Shown one piece after another: positions 35,403 to 44,936 of a stretch of 64,000 nucleotides of DNA. Source of the stretch: Filimonas zeae. Its GTDB lineage: Bacteria; Bacteroidota; Bacteroidia; Chitinophagales; Chitinophagaceae. The position numbers were made by a program, and so were the translations under genes. The notes under the pieces were generated by a model. The model saw only the letters and a list, made by a program, of their open reading frames with translations, ran no database searches and was not told the origin of the DNA. The stretch spans positions 124,001-188,000 of the forward strand of contig NZ_BMIB01000002.1 of assembly GCF_014641615.1 (NCBI RefSeq). Direction: 5' to 3'. Position 1 is the stretch's first letter, and the number at the start of each line of letters is the position of its first letter.

Positions 35403-36893
35403 ATGTTTATTATGAAGCTTATTTCCCATATCAGAAACCATACATTAACCGCTGTTACCCTGCTGGCAGTAGCCTTAGCCACCACCAGCGGTTGCCGCAA
35501 GTTTATTGAGGTAGACCCGCCGGTTACCAGCGTAACCAACGGCAGCGTGTACCTGAACGATAATACTGCCATTGCTGTATTAACAGAATTGTATACCAAT
35601 TTTATGCTGCGTACAGTAAATACCAGTAGTATTGACGATGGTGTTTCGGGCGTATCGTGGGTTACAGACCTTACGGCCGATAACCTTACCCTGGAGTTTC
35701 AGGCCAGCCAGAAACTGCTGAGCTATTACACCAACAACCTGGAATCTACGGGTAACATTGTAGCAGGTACGGTGTTCTGGAGCCGTTTATACGAATACAT
35801 TTACAAGGCCAACGCCGCTATGGAAGGCATTTCCGGCTCCACCACTTTAACGCCCGCAGTAAAAACACAGCTGCTGGGTGAGTGTCGTTTTTTAAGGGCT
35901 TTCTGCTATTTCTACCTGGTAAACCTGTATGGCGATGCCGCATTGGTACTAACTACCGATTATGCCACCAATGCCCTGCTGCCGCGCACACCTGCTGCAG
36001 AAATATACAAACAGATAGTAACCGATTTAACAGAAGCCAAAGCCCTGCTGAAAGAACAATATGTAGGGCTGGATATGCAAACCACCAGTACCGACCGTAT
36101 ACGTGTAAACAAAGCAGCCGCCCGGGCCCTGCTGGCACGCGTGTATTTATACACCGGCGAATATGCCAAAGCAGAAGCAGAAGCGTCTGCTGTTATCAGC
36201 AACAGCCTGTACGGGCTTGTTACCGATAACCCCGGCACCGTGTTTCTGAAAAACAGTAAAGAAACCATCTGGGCCATGCAACCCACTATATCCACTACCC
36301 AAAACACCTGGCAGTCTTTTATATTCCCGCTTACCAAAGCACCCAGCGCCAGTAACCCGGTATCTTTATCTGCCAACCTGATGGCCACCTTCGATACTAC
36401 GCGTGACAAACGTTATAAAAACTGGATAGGGAATTTTACCACCGGCGGCAAAACCTATTACTATGCATATAAGTACAAAGCAGGCGCTGTAACCAGTTCC
36501 ATTACTGAATATGAAATGGTATTGCGCCTGGCAGAACAATACCTGATACGCGCCGAAGCCAGAACACAGCAAGGCAATATTACCGGCATCGCCAGCGCCA
36601 CCACCGATCTGAACACCATACGCAGCCGCGCAGGCCTGGCAGATACTACCGTAACCGGTAAAGACGAAATGGTAAACGCCATATTACTGGAACGCAGAAA
36701 GGAATTTTTTACAGAATGGGGCCACCGCTGGTTTGATTTGAAACGGCTGGGTAAAATTGATGCCGTAATGCAAGCCTATGCGCCTTTAAAGGGTGGTACC
36801 TGGCAAAGCTATAAAGCGCTGTTTCCGCTGGCACAAACCGAAATAGCCTTAAACCCGGGCATGACGGGCCAGCAGAATACCGGATACAACTAA
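35403..36893 (+). CDS. SusD/RagB family outer membrane lipoprotein
   Basis: This is a 496-residue SusD homolog. The lipoprotein signal ends at LATTSGC (Cys near residue 30), followed by RKFIEVDPPVTSVTNGSVYL typical of the family. The TPR helices include GECRFLRAFCYFYLVNLYGD, and the carboxyl-terminal EFFTEWGHRWFDLKRLGK signature is complete. The start may be ATG 35403 or, three codons later, ATG 35412. It partners the preceding SusC and is followed 31 bases later by a TlpA-like gene in the same direction. Confidence 0.94.
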   Translation: MFIMKLISHIRNHTLTAVTLLAVALATTSGCRKFIEVDPPVTSVTNGSVYLNDNTAIAVLTELYTNFMLRTVNTSSIDDGVSGVSWVTDLTADNLTLEFQASQKLLSYYTNNLESTGNIVAGTVFWSRLYEYIYKANAAMEGISGSTTLTPAVKTQLLGECRFLRAFCYFYLVNLYGDAALVLTTDYATNALLPRTPAAEIYKQIVTDLTEAKALLKEQYVGLDMQTTSTDRIRVNKAAARALLARVYLYTGEYAKAEAEASAVISNSLYGLVTDNPGTVFLKNSKETIWAMQPTISTTQNTWQSFIFPLTKAPSASNPVSLSANLMATFDTTRDKRYKNWIGNFTTGGKTYYYAYKYKAGAVTSSITEYEMVLRLAEQYLIRAEARTQQGNITGIASATTDLNTIRSRAGLADTTVTGKDEMVNAILLERRKEFFTEWGHRWFDLKRLGKIDAVMQAYAPLKGGTWQSYKALFPLAQTEIALNPGMTGQQNTGYN

Positions 36894-36924
36894 GCAGACA
36901 TTTTAAAAACACGGAACGAGTAAT

Positions 36925-38037
36925 ATGAAATCCATTACATCAGCCCTGCTGCTGCTGGCCCTTTGCGCCGGCAGCGCAGCCAGGGCACAGCAGCACTATA
37001 CCATAACGGGACGTATTAACAACATTCCCAACCCGCAATACCTGTGCGTTGCCGCCAACTGGCGCGAGCTGGAGGTACAGGATTCGGTACCGGTAGTAAA
37101 CGGCCGGTTTGTATACAGAGGGATACTTGCAGAACCCGACCCTACACTGGCATTTATTTTTGTAGGCTTCAGAGATACGGCCCATGGCGGCAGGTATATA
37201 AAGAAAATGGTGGGCGATTGCTACCTGGAAAAAGGAACGGTTAAACTGGACATTAACGGACTGGCCTTCCGCGACAGCATGCACTTTAGTGGCACCCCTA
37301 CTAACGTAGATTACCGCATGCTGGTTACACAGAAGAATGTGTTTACCAGCTATATGGTAAAATACCTGGATAGCCTGGGTACCGCACAGGTACCCAAAGA
37401 AAACAGAGTACAACTATCCCGCGAAAAGTGGGCAGCGTTTTACAGCGGTTTTGTAAAAGCACACCCCGCTTCTTTTTTAAGCCTGCAACTACTGGGTGCA
37501 GATTTGCTGCGGGTTGAAACACCAGAGCAGATACGCAACTTACTGTTAACACTCTCCTCCAAAATGCAGCAAACCCTATCTGGCATTGCATTAAGGAAAC
37601 AACTGGATAATACCTTAAAAATACGTGTAGGCATTGCCGCACCAGACTTTACAGAAAAGGATACGCTGAACAACCCTGTTGCACTCAGCAGCTTCCGGGG
37701 CAAATATGTACTGGTTGATTTCTGGGCCAGCTGGTGCCACCCCTGCCGCGCCGAAAGCCCTTATCTGAGAGATGCATATGATGCGTATAAAGACAGCAAC
37801 TTTACCATTCTGTCTGTTTCTATGGACAACTCTAAAAACGCGTGGTTAAAAGCTGTACATGATGATAAACTCAGCTGGCAGCAACTGTCTGCCTTAAACC
37901 CACTCACATCCGAAAGTGCCAACAAGTACGGCATAAAAGCCATACCCAGAAACTTTCTGATAGACCCTACCGGTAAAATTATTGCCATGGATTTAAGAGG
38001 CAAGGATATATTGGAGAAGTTGAAGGAGGTGCTGTAA
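36925..38037 (+). CDS. TlpA-like thioredoxin-fold protein with DUF4369-type N-domain
   Basis: This is a 370-residue periplasmic protein. A signal peptide ends near ARAQ (21-22). The amino-terminal beta domain (YTITGRINNIPNPQYLCV) resembles DUF4369 and is followed by a helical linker. The thioredoxin/AhpC-TSA domain carries FWASWCHPCRAE, with redox Cys271/Cys274. The CHPC pair differs from the CGPC of most homologs; a histidine next to the nucleophile, as in DsbA, would be expected to raise the reduction potential. Placed behind the SusC/SusD genes, it may act on cargo or on proteins of this uptake system. Confidence 0.9.
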   Translation: MKSITSALLLLALCAGSAARAQQHYTITGRINNIPNPQYLCVAANWRELEVQDSVPVVNGRFVYRGILAEPDPTLAFIFVGFRDTAHGGRYIKKMVGDCYLEKGTVKLDINGLAFRDSMHFSGTPTNVDYRMLVTQKNVFTSYMVKYLDSLGTAQVPKENRVQLSREKWAAFYSGFVKAHPASFLSLQLLGADLLRVETPEQIRNLLLTLSSKMQQTLSGIALRKQLDNTLKIRVGIAAPDFTEKDTLNNPVALSSFRGKYVLVDFWASWCHPCRAESPYLRDAYDAYKDSNFTILSVSMDNSKNAWLKAVHDDKLSWQQLSALNPLTSESANKYGIKAIPRNFLIDPTGKIIAMDLRGKDILEKLKEVL

Positions 38038-38053
38038 TGGCCCGGTAGAAACA

Positions 38054-38097
38054 AACAGGCCGCCCATACCGGAATACTCCGTTTTGGGCGGCCTGTT
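38054..38097. terminator. Bidirectional terminator between convergent TlpA-like genes
   Basis: A perfect 13-bp stem AACAGGCCGCCCA / TGGGCGGCCTGTT (38054-38066 with 38085-38097) has an 18-base loop. It lies exactly between the two convergent thioredoxin-like genes. Confidence 0.7.
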
Positions 38098-38115
38098 ATA
38101 GTTACTATGTTCTAT

Positions 38116-39243
38116 TTATGGAAACAAGGTAGCCAGCTTTTCATCCAGCTTTGCACCCCGCAGGTTTTTAGCAATGATTTTGCCCGTAGGGTCTATCAGA
38201 AAATTGGTAGGTACAGAGTTTACACCGTATTGCACGGCAACAGCATTTTTCCAGTACTTTAAATCAGATACGTGCACCCAGGGCATGCCATCTTTTTCTA
38301 TCGCCTTTATCCAATCCTGCTGCGAGGCATCCAGCGATACACTCAGTATATCAAAGCCTTTGCTGTTATACTTCTGGTAAGCCGCTACCACAACAGGGTT
38401 TTCTGCACGGCAGGGTCCGCACCAGCTTGCCCAGAAATCAATCAATACATACCGGCCTTTAAAATCAGACAGCTTTACAGGTTTACCCTCCGGGTTGTTC
38501 TGCGTAAAATCGGGGGCCATAATGCCCTCACTTACACTCAGCCCTTTCTGTATTCTGGCGTTGATGTTTTTTCCGATGTCTGATGTGCGCATGGCTTCCG
38601 GAAACAGTTTAAAATCCCGGTCTGCTTTAAAAGCATCAAAGTTACCGCGTATTTCATGCTCCAGAAAAGCACTCAACGCGGCATATGACTGTCTGTGACT
38701 GGCAATAAAGGCTTTGAAGATGCTATCCATCTGCTCCACATCTCTGTTTCTTCTGGCACGAAGCGATTGCATCAGCGCCGTATCGGCTTTGCGCTGCTCC
38801 GGCGTCATCTTTTCAGCGGTAGACAATACCACTTCTACATCTGCTAAAAAGGGGGCCAGCTGATTTCTCAACACCTTATTATCGTCATTGGTAACAGAAC
38901 CGGTAAACTTTGCCGTTTTCAGAGAATCTGTTCCGCTAATGGTCATTACTGAATTTTCAATAAAAACATCTATACCATCCACTCCCCTGCGCGCATTGGA
39001 TGCAGCAGTGCCGTGTTTTAAATAAATCGCAGCCCGTACAGGATTAGGCAACTGCCCCTTCAGCACAAAAGCACCGTTTTTTACCTCGGCAGAATCTTCC
39101 AGCCGTGTATCACCCACAGCGTAAGACAGAAATACTTTTGCAGGCGTATTTGCCTTGCTCAGTTTTCCTTTAATAGTATACCCCTTCTGCGCCCCTGCAC
39201 AAACAGGCAGCAAAAGTGCAAGTATTACAGTTCCTTTGTTCAT
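38116..39243 (-). CDS. TlpA family thioredoxin-like protein with DUF4369 N-domain
   Basis: This is a 375-residue periplasmic disulfide oxidoreductase-like protein. The signal peptide ends near CAGAQ. A DUF4369-like amino domain (YTIKGKLSKANTPAKVFLSY) precedes a helical linker. The thioredoxin domain carries FWASWCGPCRAE, Cys275/Cys278. It has the same architecture as the convergent gene at 36925-38037 and shares the ending NFLIDPTGKIIA, but it has the usual CGPC. The ATG at 39243 is used; the TTG two codons upstream is also in frame. It has its own transcription unit on the minus strand. Confidence 0.9.
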   Translation of the reverse strand: MNKGTVILALLLPVCAGAQKGYTIKGKLSKANTPAKVFLSYAVGDTRLEDSAEVKNGAFVLKGQLPNPVRAAIYLKHGTAASNARRGVDGIDVFIENSVMTISGTDSLKTAKFTGSVTNDDNKVLRNQLAPFLADVEVVLSTAEKMTPEQRKADTALMQSLRARRNRDVEQMDSIFKAFIASHRQSYAALSAFLEHEIRGNFDAFKADRDFKLFPEAMRTSDIGKNINARIQKGLSVSEGIMAPDFTQNNPEGKPVKLSDFKGRYVLIDFWASWCGPCRAENPVVVAAYQKYNSKGFDILSVSLDASQQDWIKAIEKDGMPWVHVSDLKYWKNAVAVQYGVNSVPTNFLIDPTGKIIAKNLRGAKLDEKLATLFP

Positions 39244-39309
39244 AAACAATCCGGTTTACCCTATATAAACCTAAACCGGAGGCCAGCGGGTGGGTGCCGC
39301 TGAAAAAAA

Positions 39310-40008
39310 TTAAGGAATCCGCTTAAGGCCGTTGACCGGCAGTGAATCGGAATGCTGTTTAACCCCGGTTGGCATCACCAGCGGCCTGGTTATAGCAGAA
39401 TCAATCTCCACCGGAGGCGGTGGCGGCGGCAGTAACGGCACCATCGTGTCCGGCACAGCCAGTTCCCCTACAATCATGGGTTCAGGCGGATCTGGCACCA
39501 CTACTGCCGGCGTACCCATGGTAACAACCGGAGGTGCAAATGGTGGGCATACAAAAGTTGTCGGCGGACCTGGATCCTGTACTCCGCTATCTTTTACTTC
39601 AGTAAACGGTGTTAATACTACACCTGTCAGGTCTGTATCTGAAACCTTACGCGCCGGTTCCGGCTTTTTACCCGTCTCTGGTGTTTTATCATTGCACGAA
39701 GAAGCCATTACACTAAACACCACTACAATTACAGCGGCAACCTTTTTACACCAGGACAGTGCTGACAAAGCAATCTGCCTGGGCCAGTTTACTTCTGCCG
39801 GTTCCTCCCCGCCGTTTACCTGCGCTGCTGTAAAACGCCCGCATACTTTCTGCCCCTGCCTTTCCTGTAACCACGCCATAATAGCATCCGGCTCCCAGTC
39901 AGTAAAATCCATTACAGTTTTGCTGCATACACCGCAGTATCTGCCCTGCTCTTCCGGTTGCATCTGGTTCCAGTCTTCGTGACAAGGATTGGGTATACGA
40001 ATGTTCAT
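39310..40008 (-). CDS. Cys-motif cytoplasmic/Pro-rich periplasmic membrane protein
   Basis: This is a protein of about 232 residues. The first 30 residues (MNIRIPNPCHEDWNQM, then GRYCGVCSKTVMDFT) hold a Cys-x(n)-Cys-x2-Cys cluster that looks like a small metal site. One membrane helix (VAAVIVVVFSVMASSC near 98-113) leads to a proline-rich tail of about 100 residues with a PLLPPPPPP run. I recall this start motif from many Chitinophagaceae proteins, some with CarboxypepD_reg or TonB-like extensions, but know no function. The ATG at 40008 is chosen because the opposite gene's promoter occupies the region of a longer reading. Confidence 0.75.
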   Translation of the reverse strand: MNIRIPNPCHEDWNQMQPEEQGRYCGVCSKTVMDFTDWEPDAIMAWLQERQGQKVCGRFTAAQVNGGEEPAEVNWPRQIALSALSWCKKVAAVIVVVFSVMASSCNDKTPETGKKPEPARKVSDTDLTGVVLTPFTEVKDSGVQDPGPPTTFVCPPFAPPVVTMGTPAVVVPDPPEPMIVGELAVPDTMVPLLPPPPPPVEIDSAITRPLVMPTGVKQHSDSLPVNGLKRIP

Positions 40009-40131
40009 GTTAAGTGGTTTGGTTACTATTAAGATGAAGGCAGTCTGCAATTTCCATAACTGCCGTGGCAGATTTTTCACGCCCTTTTCTGTTAACCACC
40101 AAAGCAGGTAGTTTTCATTCATCCCAAAACA

Positions 40132-40139
40132 TACCTTTG
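40132..40139 (+). promoter_or_regulatory. Predicted -7 element of the 331-residue membrane protein gene
   Basis: TACCTTTG fits TAnnTTTG exactly and lies 46 bases before the ATG at 40185. A clear -33 TTG is not seen. Confidence 0.45.
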
Positions 40140-40184
40140 TAATAAACAAACACCCCTTTAAACCTTAACTTCCTTACTCCTACC

Positions 40185-41180
40185 ATGACCAATTCAGAAA
40201 AAGCATCCGGCTACCTGCATTTGCTTAAAATGGAAGGAAAACTGAATGATGAAGCCATTAAAGAAACCGCCCGGTTGTATGATATTTCTGAAGAAGAAGT
40301 AACAGCATTACTAAAACAGCTTCAAAATACCCCCGCATACAACAAAGCCATTATAAATGGAATATGGAAGTTTATAGGGGCATTTTTATCATCCGCATTT
40401 TTCTGTGCTTTCTATGCGGGTATGGGCAGCAGCGTAGGCGGGTTGAATACAGTATGCGTGTTCATCGCAGCCATTTGTGGCTTATCAAGCCTGACCTCAT
40501 TAATGGGAGTTATTGCCCGGCTGTCTGAAATGAGGGCTGCAAAGAAAAAAGAAGAAACATTGCCTGAGCAATCAGGAAAGGAATTGAATAAAACAGCATT
40601 GTTAAAGCCTGATGTAATAGCTATTTTGATAACAACTCCGCTGGTAGCTGCAATTATTATTACAATGCCGGTATTGTATATAAAACTCAGTGGCTCTAAA
40701 ATACTAAACAGTAACCGTTGGCAACTACACCAGGACATAGTACTACAGGAAGATTGCAAAAGAGTTAGGGAACACGATAAGACCACGTCCCCGGATTACT
40801 ACCTTCTGCTATCGGGAGATAATAACAAAGGATATATCTGGAACAGTGATGATCATTATTTCAGCTTTCATACCGCTGCACCCGACAAGTATTTGAAGAA
40901 AGGCGATACCATAGATATATATACCAGCGAAGCAGACTCTCTACTGGTATATGACATTGGCGTGAAGGGCAACCACTTACTAAACCTGAAGAAAAGAAAT
41001 GAGCTGGCTGAAGAACAGGGAATCAATTCAGCAATAAAATACGGCGTAATACTTGCCATAATATTCATAATAATCATGCTTACTAAAGATAATTGGAAAG
41101 TCGATGACGAAGAAGATGAAACACTGTGGCCACCTCCCGGCTATACCCCGTCATACCACCGGGACGGAAAATACTGGTAA
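40185..41180 (+). CDS. Hypothetical membrane protein, 331 residues
   Basis: I do not recognise this protein. The first 45 residues form two cytoplasmic helices (YLHLLKMEGKLNDEAIKETA, then ISEEEVTALLKQLQ), reminiscent of a short DNA- or protein-binding helix pair. Two membrane helices follow (FIGAFLSSAFFCAFYAGM and TVCVFIAAICGLSSLTSLMG), then a third near VIAILITTPLVAAIIITMPV. An extracytoplasmic region of about 110 residues follows, and a final helix ILAIIFIIIML lies before an acidic tail. It is a single gene with its own promoter. Its function is unknown. Confidence 0.7.
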   Translation: MTNSEKASGYLHLLKMEGKLNDEAIKETARLYDISEEEVTALLKQLQNTPAYNKAIINGIWKFIGAFLSSAFFCAFYAGMGSSVGGLNTVCVFIAAICGLSSLTSLMGVIARLSEMRAAKKKEETLPEQSGKELNKTALLKPDVIAILITTPLVAAIIITMPVLYIKLSGSKILNSNRWQLHQDIVLQEDCKRVREHDKTTSPDYYLLLSGDNNKGYIWNSDDHYFSFHTAAPDKYLKKGDTIDIYTSEADSLLVYDIGVKGNHLLNLKKRNELAEEQGINSAIKYGVILAIIFIIIMLTKDNWKVDDEEDETLWPPPGYTPSYHRDGKYW

Positions 41181-41290
41181 CCACAATTAAACAGTTTACA
41201 TATGCTACTGCTCAGTTAAACCCACCAACCAATCATTAGTACTATCCCCTTCGCTCTGCCGGGTATAAATTCGTTATACATACGCATACC

Positions 41291-41464
41291 ATGACATTAT
41301 TCAGGCGGATAACCATTCTTACTTTTCTGTTAGCAGTAACAGGCAAACATAGTTACAGCCAGACAACTATACTACGCCCCGATTTTAACCAGTACTTTTA
41401 CCGGCCGGAAAGAGATTACCCGTTCCGCATTACGGGAGCTGGGTGTTATAGAGTAAATACATAA
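41291..41464 (+). pseudogene. Truncated secreted protein, 57 residues
   Basis: The ATG at 41291 opens a convincing signal peptide (MTLFRRITILTFLLAVTG, ending near SYSQ). It is followed by only 34 mature residues (ILRPDFNQYFYRPERDYPFR) before a TAA at 41462. A signal peptide on so short a mature part, with no motif, suggests the 5' end of a decayed gene. A genuine small secreted peptide is the alternative. Confidence 0.4.
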
Positions 41465-41507
41465 TCTCAGCAATAAACTGTATTATTAGGCTCCAATTCT
41501 TAGAAAA

Positions 41508-42671
41508 ATGATAACGAAAGCTGCCATAAGCATTTTGCTTACTGCCCAATTCATTTGCCTTACCTCAACCGCCATAGGTACAACCAGCACCGTACACAGC
41601 GCCGCCGAACTGGAAAACGCTGTAAATGCAGCCAAACCGGGCGATCAGATTATTATTGCCAACGGTAAATACACCGGCTGGAGCTGCCGCCTGAAAGGGA
41701 ATGGCATGGCTGGTAAGCCTGTTAGCATTAAAGCACAATCCCCAGGTGGTGTGCACTTCAGCGACTCTACCAACAATACCACCTTTACCATTACCGGCAG
41801 TTATCTGGAATTATCCGGGCTGGTGTTTGAAGATAATAAGCTTTTACGGGCGCAGGGTAAAACAGCCACGCTGATAGAACTGGAAAGCGCACAATACTGC
41901 CGGGTAACCAGCTGCCTGTTTCAGCGAAATGAGGCTAAAAGCCAGTTTATGCCCCTGGTAATGATATCCGGCAATGGAGCAGGTAACCGCATAGACCACT
42001 GCACTTTTATCAATAATGTAAACAACATGGATGTATCGGTAAAAGTTACCAAAGAAGCTGTGCCGCTACATTCCCTGATAGACAATAATGAGTTTGCCTA
42101 TAAAGCAAAGGTTACCTGGCCCGTGTTTAACGGAGGGGAATGCGTACAGATTGGGCAGGACCCGGTTTTACTGGGCAATCAACAGGCTTTTACCACAGTA
42201 AGAGATAACCGGTTTATACAATGCAACGGCGAACCCGAAGTAATCAGTAACAAAAGCTCGGGCAACCGGTATATTCATAATTACTTTGAAAACTGCCAGG
42301 GCGAGCTGGTAATGCGCGGTGGGCATGATTGCCTGGTGGACAGCAACACTTTTAAAGGTGGCACCGGTGGCATCAGAATCAACGGATCGCACCATACCAT
42401 TACCCATAACCAGATGAGTGATGTACCCACCGCTATCAGGTTGATGTATGGCATGGCACGCGGCAAAACGGAGGTTGGATTTTATATAGCTGCTACGGAC
42501 TGTATTATTACCAATAATACTATCAGCCACGCTATCACGGCTATACTGGAAGGCGACAGTAAGAATGCGGACTGGACCGGGAAGTTTGATGTGAAAAGGT
42601 ATCCATCCAGAACTATGCAGGATGTGGCTCCGGTAGATAATATCATCCGCGACAACAGTATACAACCTTAA
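41508..42671 (+). CDS. Polysaccharide lyase family 6 (chondroitinase B/alginate lyase-like)
   Basis: This is a secreted right-handed beta-helix lyase of 387 residues, cleaving uronate polysaccharides (alginate or dermatan) by beta-elimination. The signal peptide ends near residue 24. AAELENAVNAAKPGDQIIIA is the typical PL6 start. The expected catalytic pair is present: Lys249 in ISNKSSGNRYIHN and Arg270 in LVMRGGHDCL, nearly the same numbers as K250/R271 in chondroitinase B. Candidate calcium ligands are Glu242 and Glu244. It is a single-domain form, shorter than two-domain PL6 enzymes. It has no SusC/SusD beside it, so it may act with a distant locus. Confidence 0.9.
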   Translation: MITKAAISILLTAQFICLTSTAIGTTSTVHSAAELENAVNAAKPGDQIIIANGKYTGWSCRLKGNGMAGKPVSIKAQSPGGVHFSDSTNNTTFTITGSYLELSGLVFEDNKLLRAQGKTATLIELESAQYCRVTSCLFQRNEAKSQFMPLVMISGNGAGNRIDHCTFINNVNNMDVSVKVTKEAVPLHSLIDNNEFAYKAKVTWPVFNGGECVQIGQDPVLLGNQQAFTTVRDNRFIQCNGEPEVISNKSSGNRYIHNYFENCQGELVMRGGHDCLVDSNTFKGGTGGIRINGSHHTITHNQMSDVPTAIRLMYGMARGKTEVGFYIAATDCIITNNTISHAITAILEGDSKNADWTGKFDVKRYPSRTMQDVAPVDNIIRDNSIQP

Positions 42672-42720
42672 AACTTCATATCCGGCTTCCAGATTCAGGA
42701 AAGGCTTTATTCCCTGCAGG

Positions 42721-42954
42721 CTACCGGTATTTAGACAATTCCGCCTCTGCAACCTCCTTTATACTGGAAAGTTCTTTTTCACTGTAACGCCCCTGTATAT
42801 TTACTGTTTTTGCCGCCATTTCTTCTTCTGAAATTTCAGAAGTACAGGCACTGGCTACCATACTAACTATTAAAACCGGTAACACCAGGTGCCTGATTGC
42901 ATAAAAAGTATACTTGCGGGTGTTGTAAATTAACAGGCAGGTAAAGGGTTTCAT
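42721..42954 (-). CDS. Small lipoprotein, 77 residues
   Basis: This is a short protein with a lipoprotein signal (VLPVLIVSMVASAC, Cys near 37) and a mature part of 40 residues rich in Glu and Lys (ISEEEMAAKTVNIQGRYSEK). The upstream 20 residues before the hydrophobic core are unusually long, so the true start may lie further in, though no clear ATG is visible there. It stands between the PL6 gene and the CLC terminator. I know no homolog. Confidence 0.5.
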   Translation of the reverse strand: MKPFTCLLIYNTRKYTFYAIRHLVLPVLIVSMVASACTSEISEEEMAAKTVNIQGRYSEKELSSIKEVAEAELSKYR

Positions 42955-42984
42955 GTGGCAATAATTAGAACAACAATTTAAAAG

Positions 42985-43010
42985 AAAAAAGCCTGTACAA
43001 TACAGGCTTT
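42985..43010 (-). terminator. Intrinsic terminator of the CLC gene
   Basis: A perfect 10-bp stem AAAGCCTGTA / TACAGGCTTT (42988-42997 with 43001-43010) has a three-base loop. Read on the minus strand it is followed by a T-rich tract. It lies 40 bases past the channel gene. Confidence 0.8.
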
Positions 43011-43049
43011 AACAATTTATAAACGTTATCCATATGTTCTGCCTGATGG

Positions 43050-44861
43050 CTATTCTTCATAAATATCCCGCTGTACAGCCAGCTGTGCCCGGTATTGCTG
43101 AAACAAGGCAGACTTATATACAAAGCCTATAAAGATGTTGTTTTCATTTACCACCGGTAAATAAGCCGCCTGGCTTTTATCAAACTGCTCCATTACTACC
43201 ACCATAGGCTGGCCCTCTTCTATTATCGTTTCCGGCTGCCGCATATACTGTTGAACAGGGGTTTGCAAATGTTGCTCCGGTTCTGCAAGCAGCGAGCGTA
43301 CATCATTCAAGTCAATAACACCTTTCAGTTCCTTTTTATCGTTTACCACTGCAAAGTTATTGGCATCTGCGTTTCTTATCAGTGCCAGCAACTGCTCAAA
43401 CCGGTCGTTCAGCTGCAATACCTTCTCGCCGGTTTTCATAAGGTCAGATACATGAATAGAGGAAAGAATGTTATGCTCTTTCTTATGCGTAAAAATCTGA
43501 CCACCCAAAGCCAGTGCTTTGGTTTCCATATAATAAGGTTCAAACTGTTTAACAATAAAGTAAGCAATAGACGATACAATCATCAGCGGAATAAACAGCC
43601 CGTAACCATTGGTAATTTCCGCAATCAGAAAGATAGCCGTAAGCGGGCAATACATTACACCACTTAAAACACCTGCCATGCCTACCAGCGTAAAGTTACC
43701 TTCGGGCAGTTCTACCCAACCCGTAACATTCATCAGGCGCGAAAAAAAGAAACCCCAGAACGCCCCTACAAACAACGAAGGCGCAAAGTTACCGCCGTTA
43801 CCGCCGGAGCCTATGGTTATAGCAGCAGCTACCGGCTTCATTAACAATACCATCCCGGTAAAACCCAGTAACAACAAATCATAAGGTATTTTATCTGCCC
43901 AGCTTACTGCCGGCAGTATTTCTGCAGGCGTACCATCTGCCAGCCGCGTAATACTTGCGTAGCCCTCACCATATAAAGGAGCAAACACCAGAAAACACAA
44001 CGCCAGCAAACCACCACCCACGAGCGCTTTGGAATAAGGCCCCATTTTCCAATGGTGTATAGATTTATCTACTTTACCAAAGGCGCGTGCATAATACAAA
44101 CAAAGAAAGCCAGCCCCTATGCCCAGCAACACGTAAAAAGGCACATTATAATAATTGAAATTCTGCTTGAGCACAAAATTGAACAAATGCGCATCTCCCA
44201 CCAGCACTTTGGAACAAAGCACCCCGATTACCGCTGCAATAATCAGCGGTACAAAATAGCTGACCATGGTATCTACCAGCAATACTTCTATAGAAAATAT
44301 AACCCCGGCAATAGGCGCATTATACACGGCTGCAATACCCGCCGCTGCCCCGCAGCAAATCATCAGCATCCGCTCTGCATAAGACAGTTTACCCAGCCTG
44401 GCCATGGTAGAGCCCAGTGAGGAGCCTGTGGCAACAATGGGCGCTTCTAACCCCGCAGAACCACCAAAACCCACCGTAAGTGCGCTGGTAATAAAATGAA
44501 TATAGTTATTGCGGGTAGGAATATAAGCAGAACGGCGGGCAATAGACTTTAGCACCATAGCAATGCCTTTTTCAATATGCCCTTTAAAAAAACGATGAAT
44601 TACAAACGTAGTAAGCAGTAAACCGGCAGCAGGTAACAGCAGAAAAAACAACCGCCTGTCGTTAAAAGACTCAACCCAGCTGTGTACTTCATGCACCGCT
44701 GTTTTCAGCAAAACAGCCATGAGACCAGACACTACCCCCACTACTACCGCAGAAAAAATAATGTATTGTACTCTGGACATTTTTGCATGCAAAAAGTCTA
44801 TCATCACCTGATACCACTTTATCGCCTGCCTCTTTGTCTGATCTACCGCATTGTTTTTCAT
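43050..44861 (-). CDS. CLC family chloride channel/antiporter with CBS domains
   Basis: This is a 603-residue inner-membrane protein with the CLC fold. The gating glutamate lies in GFGGSAGLEAPIVATGSSLG (Glu139). The second helix signature is GSGGNGGNFAPSLFVGAFWG near 351-370. Two CBS domains cover roughly 465-600 (LMKTGEKVLQLNDRFEQLLA; YMRQPETIIEEGQPMVVVME). It could be a Cl-/H+ exchanger or a channel; the proton glutamate position cannot be assigned by eye. I prefer ATG 44861 (MKNNAVDQTK); a reading 24 codons longer exists. Confidence 0.92.
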   Translation of the reverse strand: MKNNAVDQTKRQAIKWYQVMIDFLHAKMSRVQYIIFSAVVVGVVSGLMAVLLKTAVHEVHSWVESFNDRRLFFLLLPAAGLLLTTFVIHRFFKGHIEKGIAMVLKSIARRSAYIPTRNNYIHFITSALTVGFGGSAGLEAPIVATGSSLGSTMARLGKLSYAERMLMICCGAAAGIAAVYNAPIAGVIFSIEVLLVDTMVSYFVPLIIAAVIGVLCSKVLVGDAHLFNFVLKQNFNYYNVPFYVLLGIGAGFLCLYYARAFGKVDKSIHHWKMGPYSKALVGGGLLALCFLVFAPLYGEGYASITRLADGTPAEILPAVSWADKIPYDLLLLGFTGMVLLMKPVAAAITIGSGGNGGNFAPSLFVGAFWGFFFSRLMNVTGWVELPEGNFTLVGMAGVLSGVMYCPLTAIFLIAEITNGYGLFIPLMIVSSIAYFIVKQFEPYYMETKALALGGQIFTHKKEHNILSSIHVSDLMKTGEKVLQLNDRFEQLLALIRNADANNFAVVNDKKELKGVIDLNDVRSLLAEPEQHLQTPVQQYMRQPETIIEEGQPMVVVMEQFDKSQAAYLPVVNENNIFIGFVYKSALFQQYRAQLAVQRDIYEE

Positions 44862-44936
44862 CCGGTAAAGGTAAGGGAATAGGATTTTATGGGCTTTTGT
44901 CGGCTCCCCTGCAATGTATTCTACCCGGCACACACT

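Noticed and set aside
40009..40149. A longer amino end for the Cys/Pro-rich membrane protein
   Set aside because: It would add 47 residues of unlikely composition and overlap the opposite gene's promoter, whereas the family normally starts at MNIRIPNPC.
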